NCBI GenBank assembly: GCA_030562195.1
Contig: CM060202.1
Span: 26,274,317-26,338,316 of the forward strand
Length of the DNA: 64,000 bases
Direction of reading: 5' to 3'
Origin: Nipponacmea schrenckii
Lineage: Eukaryota; Mollusca; Gastropoda; Lottiidae
Every line of letters begins with the position of its first letter. Position 1 is the first letter of the stretch. A model generated the notes under the pieces. The model did no database searches. It was not told the origin of the DNA and worked only from the letters and a program-made list of their open reading frames with translations. The position numbers were made by a program, and so were the translations under genes. Below, piece after piece: positions 57,103-64,000 of this stretch.

Positions 57103-60100
57103 ATGGAGGATACTAAAAATGCCGTAGAGGTGAAGGACGAAATAATTGATGATACTGATATAACGTATAAATGCCCCCAATGTCAACTTGTATTTAACTG
57201 TTTACTTGCACTCGATAATCACATCCGATTCCACACTTACGAGAATCCATTCGAATGTGAAAACTGTCACTTATCATTTCGGACTGGACAGGAGTTGTAT
57301 TCCCATGGACAGTCATCCAAATATTGCGAAAGCAAAGTCAAACGGGATATAGGTGAAAATCAAAATTGTAAAATCTGCAAGAAGGTTTTGTCGACACCCT
57401 ATGCTTTGCTGAGACATATGCGTCTTCATACTGGAGAACGACCTTTCAGATGCGTTGAGTGTCCTGAAACGTTCATAGATACAGGACAACTGTCGAAGCA
57501 CATGGTCACCCACAAAGGGAATAGTGATCTACAATGCAAACTCTGCAACAAAGTTTGTATATCCGAGAAGCGCTTAGCAGATCATATGTTCTCACATAAT
57601 GGTAAAAAGCGCTACCAATGTCCCGTCTGTGATAAAATATGCAAGTGTAAAAGCCACTTAGATGATCATTTACGGATTCACAGTGGAGAGAAGCCTTTTG
57701 AATGTGCCTTGTGCGACGTTACCTACCGATATAAATCACAATTGAGAGAGCATCATCTGACCAAACATTCCCCATCTGAAGACTACGAGGATGACGTCCC
57801 CACCTGGTAAAGCTCGATGCGAAATATGTAATGCCATTATCTCAAAAAATTCAATGAGACACCATAAGCTTCTGCATAATAGTAAACAGTTCAAATGTCA
57901 TCGGTGCCCTAAAACATATGTGACCCAATATCGCCTGAATATCCATCAACGCAGTCATTCAGGAGACAAGCCGTTCCAGTGTGATATCCCTGGATGTGGT
58001 AAAGCAATGTCGACCAAAGATGGACTTCTTCGCCACAAGGTGATCCATGAAGGAAAAAAGAACTTTAAATGCTCCGAATGCGATAAAGATTTTTTTTTCA
58101 GAAGTAATCTGAACCAACATTTGAAGACACACAAAAAAATCCACTGAACGCTTCCCCTGTCAACGTTGTGATAAATGTTTTTCACGAAAGTCGGTACTTA
58201 AAGCACATATGTTGACATGTCTAGGCATGATCATCGTGGATCAAACGAATTTTGGTGCGAATGCTAAGTTTCCCGTTGATGGATCTACACTTACTGCGAC
58301 ATCAATCCAAATAAAGTCAAACCAAGACACGAATTATGAACTAGAGGCAGTGGCATCTAGCGATAGACCGGCTGGTATTCGAGCTAATGACTTATATGCA
58401 CTCCAGACAGAATCCAAACTATGGTCTTCTTTGATACCAACACTTTAAAAATGTCCTCATTGGTGACGAACGAACCAACTACTGAAGGTGGACCCATTGT
58501 TTTTAATAACGTCATACCTCCGTCGAATGAAGCTGTTCTTTCGAGCCAACCATCATCCGAACATTCATACCACAATCAGACTAGACAAAAGGTTGGAAGT
58601 GAGAAAAGCATTTGTCGAAGATGACCAGACTGTTAATCCGGATTACCTTAATGGCGCATTCCCAATTGATGAGGAAGAGTCTTGTAAAGCAGTTGCCACA
58701 CAAACAGTAACAGATAAAGAACACACTACCACAACCCTACATAAACTAGCTGACAAAATAATCCATGTGGAGCACCCAAATGATTTTGTCTTTACGGATG
58801 ATGATATATCTAATTTGATGACGTTGGCAGGAGTATCGACGAGTACACAGGATATACCAACTGTCCCAAACGAAAGTGAGGTTTCAGTTAAGTTTGTTTA
58901 TTCTGAGCAGGATTTAAGAGCTGATCCGAAGTCTGATAAAGGTCATGAGCCAGGTGACCAAAACCCTGCACCAAAGCAAACATCCAGCCCCGGTCGCGAG
59001 GAAACATTCCAATCTACTCCTGAACAAGTTGTTTGTAGTCCTTCTCTGGGACAAGCAAGCACTTCTGTTCCGACAGAGACATGCACTTTTGTTCCGAAAC
59101 TTGTTAGTGATTCTGCGACGAAAGAAACCTGTAATCCGCATAAAGTAGCAACCGAATGCCCTCCCTCAGAAGACAATTCAGAGCAACTCCCCGATACTGG
59201 AACTGGAAACGTAGGCCCCCAAACAGCCTCAAATCTTAAAAACTCGGACATCGAGATAGTTGAAAACGAAAGAAGTCCGAAAGCTTCATTAGTTAAAGCC
59301 GCTTCCCCTGATCTACAACAGAACGCATCTAGAGAACAAAATCGAACTGAAAAATCAAAAGACTATTTAGAACTCCGTTCAAATGATGTACAAAGTGGTT
59401 TAAACGAAACATTTTTTCTCGAATGCTTACATTGCGATTCCAGTTTTAGATTCCATTACGCTTTGGAAGAACACTGCGAGCTGCAACACCCTGGTGAAGA
59501 TGTGTATAAATGCTATGACTGTACTGCCACATTCGACTCTACACGGTCATTATGGAGACACAGCCGTATCCATAATGGCAATTCTATTGTCCAGTGCAAC
59601 GAGTGCCAAAGAATGTTTTCTCATCCCCAGAAGTTGGCTAACCACATGGTCAAACATTTTGGAGAGCGCGTAAAAAGATTCCGATGCGACAGCTGTGGTC
59701 ACCGTTTTGTGGATAGCACGCATTTACGGGATCACATGATGGTGCATTCTGGGATTAAACCTTACGAATGTAGCGAGTGTAGTCTAAAATTTACAAGAAA
59801 GCGAGAATGGGAAACCCACGACGTATCCATACTGGAGAGCTACCGTTCAAATGTACGAAATGTGAAAAGGCTTTCAGAGCCGCGACTTATTTGAGAAACC
59901 ACATGGTAACACATTCCGAAACGAAGCCCTTCCAATGTTCTGAATGTGATAAGGGTTACTTTAGGCGTTCGAAGTTGAGACTCCACATGATGATTCATAA
60001 CGGAACGAAGCCCTATAAATGTGAAGAACCAGGATGTGAGAAATCGTACTGCGAAAAACGTGAGTTTGTTCATCACACTATGACCCATCGAGGCGAAAAA

Positions 60101-60184
60101 CCGTACGAATGTCGGGTGTGTTACAAGGCCTTCACTATGAAGGGCAATATGGTACAACACGAAAGAATACACAATAGACCTTAG
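57103..60184 (+). pseudogene. multi-C2H2 zinc-finger protein, frame broken five times
   Basis: A single large exon starts after an acceptor (TTTTAG|GAGGCG) at 57063. The frame is open from there to the ATG at 57103. It encodes about 21 C2H2 fingers, probably of a nuclear DNA-binding regulator. Fingers 1-7 are in frame 57103-57810, 8-11 in 57791-58147, and 12 (C2HC) at 58146-58220. A Ser/Thr/acidic linker of about 400 codons follows, then fingers 13-17 to about 59830 and 18-21 in 59807-60184. Several linkers are TGERPF/SGEKPF-like. The frame changes by one base near 57798 (C4), 58133 (A7), 58415, 58604 (A4) and 59820. Every finger keeps its zinc ligands and no nonsense substitution is seen. 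An AATAAA lies at 60301. It is either a young pseudogene or a real gene with consensus errors. No closer family is recognised. Confidence 0.8.
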
Positions 60185-60540
60185 ACGAATTCATATTCAA
60201 TTATAGATAAGTTTGATTTGATTTAATTTTTTATTCCTCTCAAATTTCTTTTGTTTTTTTCTGTTAATGTTGATGTCAGAAGTTTTATGTCATTAAACAA
60301 AATAAAACTGATGGCCTTTGTATTTTTTTTAAGTTTTAAAATGACATCCGATTGGGTCTGATTATAGTCCATGATACTGTTTTTGTAGGTTAGGCATTAC
60401 CATTATAGAGGTTGAGACAACTTTTGTTTTTTCTGTTAATGTTGATGCTTTAAAATGACATTGGATTGGGTCTGATTATAGGGCCTAGTGATACTGTTTT
60501 TAAAGGGTAGGCATGACCATTAAAGAGGCTGAGACAACTG
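60185..60540 (+). repeat. 3' region of the zinc-finger gene with partial duplication
   Basis: TTTTTCTGTTAATGTTGATG occurs near 60255 and 60427. GGGTCTGATTATAG with ATACTGTTTTT occurs near 60353 and 60467. AGAGG-TTGAGACAACT is also repeated. The AATAAA at 60301 lies between the copies. Confidence 0.65.
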
Positions 60541-63500
60541 AAGCCGTAAAGAGGTTTTCCAAAATTCATATATGTATCAGTGACATTTGTAGCATCGATT
60601 TGCACCGAATTATCAACCAGACGTCTGTAGATCTTGCAACTCTACTAAAAATGAACCGTTTTACGGCGTCACTATCGCCAAGGCCCTTAGATATCATCAT
60701 TAGCTGTTGCGATAGTGCCGTTTGAAATCAATTTGAAATGATGCATATTCACATCAAAACTAGAATTATTTTCTTACATACAGGTACCCTTAAATAGCAA
60801 GGTAAGGTATTAAGGTCTAGATAAATAATGATCTGCCTTTCTGGTACCAGAGACTATCAAGTCTTCATTTTATTATGAAAATCCCATATACCTCATATCG
60901 CATGTTTATCGGAAAACATTTTACAATTGCAGGACCGTAAATACACAAAGGGTGAATTGGACAACGAAGAAACTGGTTAAAAAATCAAAACAGGGCTGTT
61001 ATATATTTAATATATATATAGATATATAATAACATATATTAATAACATTTATATAAAGCAAGATAATAATTATCAGATAAATACACTCGCATTTAATACA
61101 CACGTATCTTGTGTTATATATGTGCTCCGCGCTTCTAAATGTCGTTCAAATCTTATATAAATATAATATGTACTTTATATAATGTTCCGAAACGTGTATA
61201 ATAGTTTGAAGTCTATTGAAAGTTTATTGAAAGGCCTAACAGACAAATGGCTTTTCGCCTCACAAAAATATCCCATGTAAGGGCCTGCGATGTCTCTAGA
61301 GCTAGTTGTATAACACCATTATCGTTACTAATGGAAAACAAAGGTCAATATTTCCGGCCAGATAAATTCTCCGCAATAGTCATTATCTACTAAATTATTC
61401 CATATCCTGTCGTCCACAAGGCCTGTTGCTAGGAAAATTACTTGATAGAATGACCGTATACTAAGTACTTTCAACAAAGCTATTCGGTTCTGGTTATAAA
61501 ATGTTGTTTTTTTTTAAATGTGTATCGGGGCCATTAATGGCGTCTTTTGCTTCCTACCAATTGTCCGTTAGATGTCTGGTTCCTGAATTTTTGAAAATGC
61601 TTAACCGAAAATGACGTTAATATACAGCATGTCCCGTATCGCTTTATTACTGTTTATTTGCAAGAAAGCTTTTAGACTTTGTCGGGTTCACTCGCACAGT
61701 CAATTAGTGCGTCAGTTTTCTACAGTCGTCGCGTCATTTGCATGGTTAAAAAGGGCCAATACCAGTTGTGACATCCGATCTCGATCAGCACGTCCTATGA
61801 CCTTAAAAGAGTCACATTCAATCATAACTCACCCATACTGTAAATCGGTACGGTCCATCCGTTTGATCAAGGACAAGTTGAAGTATGGTTTACAGTGAGC
61901 CTAAATTTTTATCCTGGTAAAATATACATTTTGGCTGTTTCTTCTTTCATATCAGACCTGGGACAAATATAGAACTTGGATTGTATATGCCTGAATTGCG
62001 TTTGAATGAAAGTTATTTTAAGGTTGTTTTGTCTCGCCTGTTCTCTTCGTCAGAGTTTTTCCCAAAGTAGTCTCGTTTGTCAGACCCGTGTCTGATGAGC
62101 CGACAGCAACATGCAATAGTCATCACAATCTCAGATTTAAATAGCATTAGAAATCTAAGAATAATCCAATAGTCGAAAGGTGTGACGAAGATTCACGATA
62201 GTGAGGCGAGTTATTTCTAGTCTTCAAGTAATACATCTCTCTAAACCCCAAAATTTACAATAAAACTTGATTGGAGGAGCATAATTATTCATTTATATGA
62301 ATGTATGCTGTTATCTGTTTCACCAATGCTAAAAACAGTTGTCCAATTTTACTTTTCATACATTTATGCCACCCATAAACTTGCTACAAGTTCCCATTGT
62401 TACTACATATAATAAACACAACATTTCGTGGTGTGAGCTCAAACATTCGTCAGCAGAATAGTTACACGATTAGTAGATTCTTGTATTTCAAATCGACAAG
62501 ATAGCGTGTTACACAATTTCAAATTTCCGACTACACTTTAAAAACGTCGGTAGAATAGATTTAGTTGCTAATTTCAGAATGACAGAATACTATAATGGGT
62601 TGATCTCACTTAATCTGCTGATTCAGCAATATTTCATCTTCAATATTATATCAAGTATAGACAACGTAACACTAGGTCGCAAATAACATCCAGACCGACG
62701 TCGTTGGACCTAGCTCAACCAGATCATGACGTCAATATCGCAAATACCATTCAAACTATAAATAAGTGACGCTTCATGAACTGGTCACGTGTTTCTTTTT
62801 AAATGCCGATGGATTTGGTTCCACTCGTCACAGCCTGTAATACTTCTATGGGATTGTTCAACCCGGTTAGTGTCACATGTCGATTGGTTGACATGAAAAT
62901 GGTATCTAGTGGGTTAGATAGGACAACAAACCGTGGTTCAGAGTGATACCGACTTAACACGTTAATATCCTTTATTATAGATACCTGGACAGTTGGAAAT
63001 AGTAGTAGACTGAATGTAAACTGTTTGACGTCCCAGTCATCATCAGCACCACTTGAAGCAGAAAAGAAGGACGTAAGACGGATTCGTCATTCGTTCGTCA
63101 AATCATATCTTAGTCTCAGAAACCGGAACGTTTCAGCTTAGGTTATCATTATTAGTGTTCACAGCGTATCGCCGAAATTTGAGACAGATTCAAACCATGT
63201 GTGTCCAGAATTATCTGTGTTTGAAAGTTAAATGGCGTCTCGCCTTTTCTTAGGAAAGTAAAATCCCTAGTATGAGTTATGATTGAAGGAATTGTGTAAT
63301 TTTTCGTGCATTTGTAGAACTTCTGAAACATATATTCAAGACCAAAATCAATCCCTGATAATAGCTAACCATGGCCGGTAGTGTCAGTGTGAATTACAAA
63401 TTGTTAGGGAAAGTAACCAGTTCAGAAAGGTCAGTAGGATCGTGGAGCGTAATGATGATTAATCTCACAGAGATTAGAACTATGTCAGTTAATAAGTTAT

Positions 63501-63639
63501 GATGGAAAATACAACTATTTCTCAGAAACTACACTGGCTCGATAACTTCTATTTGATTACCCAGCGATATCAAAATAATTACAATCTCATTTAATTAGTT
63601 TTAGCTGATTAATGGCACAAATTGCTGGCGAGAAGGAAT
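60541..63639. other. intergenic, no gene seen
   Basis: Family A copies lie at about 60550-60650 and 61510-61590. A very AT-rich stretch lies at 60990-61200. A family B copy lies at about 63085-63330 (CATTCGTTCGTCAAATCATA, then GTGTGTCCAGAATTATCTGT). The 95-codon frame at 61611-61898 has no recognisable domain. Confidence 0.5.
63085..63330 (+). repeat. dispersed repeat family 'B', best copy
   Basis: The landmarks are CTTAGTCTCAGAAACCGGAA, AGTGTTCACAGC, CATGTGTGTCCAGAATTATC, TGTGTTTGAAAGTTAAA and GGCGTCTCGCC. Relatives lie at 9965-10080, 16980-17230, 33260-33540 and 50868-51035. All are in the same orientation, non-coding and about 250 bp long. Confidence 0.65.
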
Positions 63640-63834
63640 AGATGAAATGGAGTTTTACGTCCTACTTTTGTCCTCCTAATAATGAAGACGGGCAACGCCA
63701 TACAGTGTGCAATGAGGGAATTTTGCCCGGACAGCGGCATTAGCCTACTCTTTGTGCGTCTAGGGACCTTTAACGTACATAGCCTATAGCACACGGGTGC
63801 TTGGTTTAATGTACCATCAGAAGCAAATATGTTT
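63640..63834 (-). mobile_element. SINE 3' portion, minus orientation
   Basis: The reverse complement reads CACCCGTGTGCTATAGGCTA, AATTCCCTCATTGCACACTG, TATGGCGTTGCCCGTCTTCA and TAGGACGTAAAACTCCATTT, the cleanest copy of the family tail in the window. Confidence 0.85.
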
Positions 63835-63837
63835 TGA

Positions 63838-64000
63838 ACAATGGGTAGCTGATGATTGCTCGCTACCCCGGGGTCGAGGGTTCAATCCTGACAAAGGTCA
63901 GGGTGATTTCTCAGATTTTCCAAATCGGTTTCCCCTGTCTAAAATCGTCTAGTCGTTCGGATGGGGCAATAAACCGACCACCCGTGTGCTACAGGCTATA
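63838..64000 (+). mobile_element. SINE 5' portion, plus orientation, cut by window end
   Basis: The head has GATTGCTCGCTACCCCGGGG and a B box GGTTCAATCC, followed by the body CGTCTAGTCGTTCGGATGGG, CAATAAACCGACCACCCGTG and TGCTACAGGCTATA, where the window stops. It lies head to head with the preceding minus copy. Confidence 0.8.

Noticed and set aside
58914..59251. Antisense frames of 75-102 codons within the zinc-finger gene
   Set aside because: They are shadows of the sense coding linker, with no domain and no independent signals.
57103..60184. Introns as the explanation for the frame changes in the zinc-finger gene
   Set aside because: Adjacent frames overlap or abut within about 20-30 bases at each site, leaving no room for introns, and finger spacing is continuous across the sites.

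Overview
This is an AT-rich eukaryotic nuclear window with spliced genes, long introns, C2H2 zinc-finger genes, a class A GPCR, tRNA-derived SINEs, MITE-like foldback elements and satellite arrays. It looks like an invertebrate, and the gene content and repeat landscape best fit a lophotrochozoan, probably a mollusc. That placement is inference; no single marker in the window proves it. There is no operon, CRISPR or phage structure.

Layout. 1-3.55 kb is intergenic with small inverted-repeat elements. 3.55-9.9 kb is a complete plus-strand HINFP-like histone H4 transcription factor gene: nine coding exons, 579 codons, a promoter-like region upstream, and a repeat that runs through the stop codon into the 3' region. 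10.93-12.42 kb is a minus-strand gene for a secreted protein resembling DUF1838, apparently a tandem duplication of one domain. 15.1-27.8 kb is a minus-strand two-exon orphan class A GPCR of 524 residues. It has loop features reminiscent of GPR161, and an 11.1 kb intron full of repeats separates TM1-TM2 from TM3-TM7. 27.8-57 kb has no convincing gene. It holds a 500 bp polypurine tract, regulatory-motif-rich repeats, many SINE fragments and, at 35.4-44.9 kb, a composite satellite district. There one tandem-repeat family occurs in both orientations around an unrelated 53 bp satellite, with local segmental duplications and a tetranucleotide array. 57.06-60.31 kb is a large plus-strand multi-C2H2 zinc-finger gene (about 21 fingers) broken by five single-base frame changes but free of nonsense substitutions. 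60.3-64 kb is intergenic and ends in a head-to-head pair of SINE fragments.

The genes do not form a pathway: two are DNA-binding regulators, one is a membrane receptor and one is secreted. The most interesting signals are the frameshift-riddled zinc-finger gene, the two-orientation satellite complex, the SINE tail that forms the acceptor tract of a HINFP exon, the repeat-derived HINFP C-terminus, and composite YY1/ETS-like motifs in a dispersed repeat. I found no clear-cut undescribed system, only these candidates.
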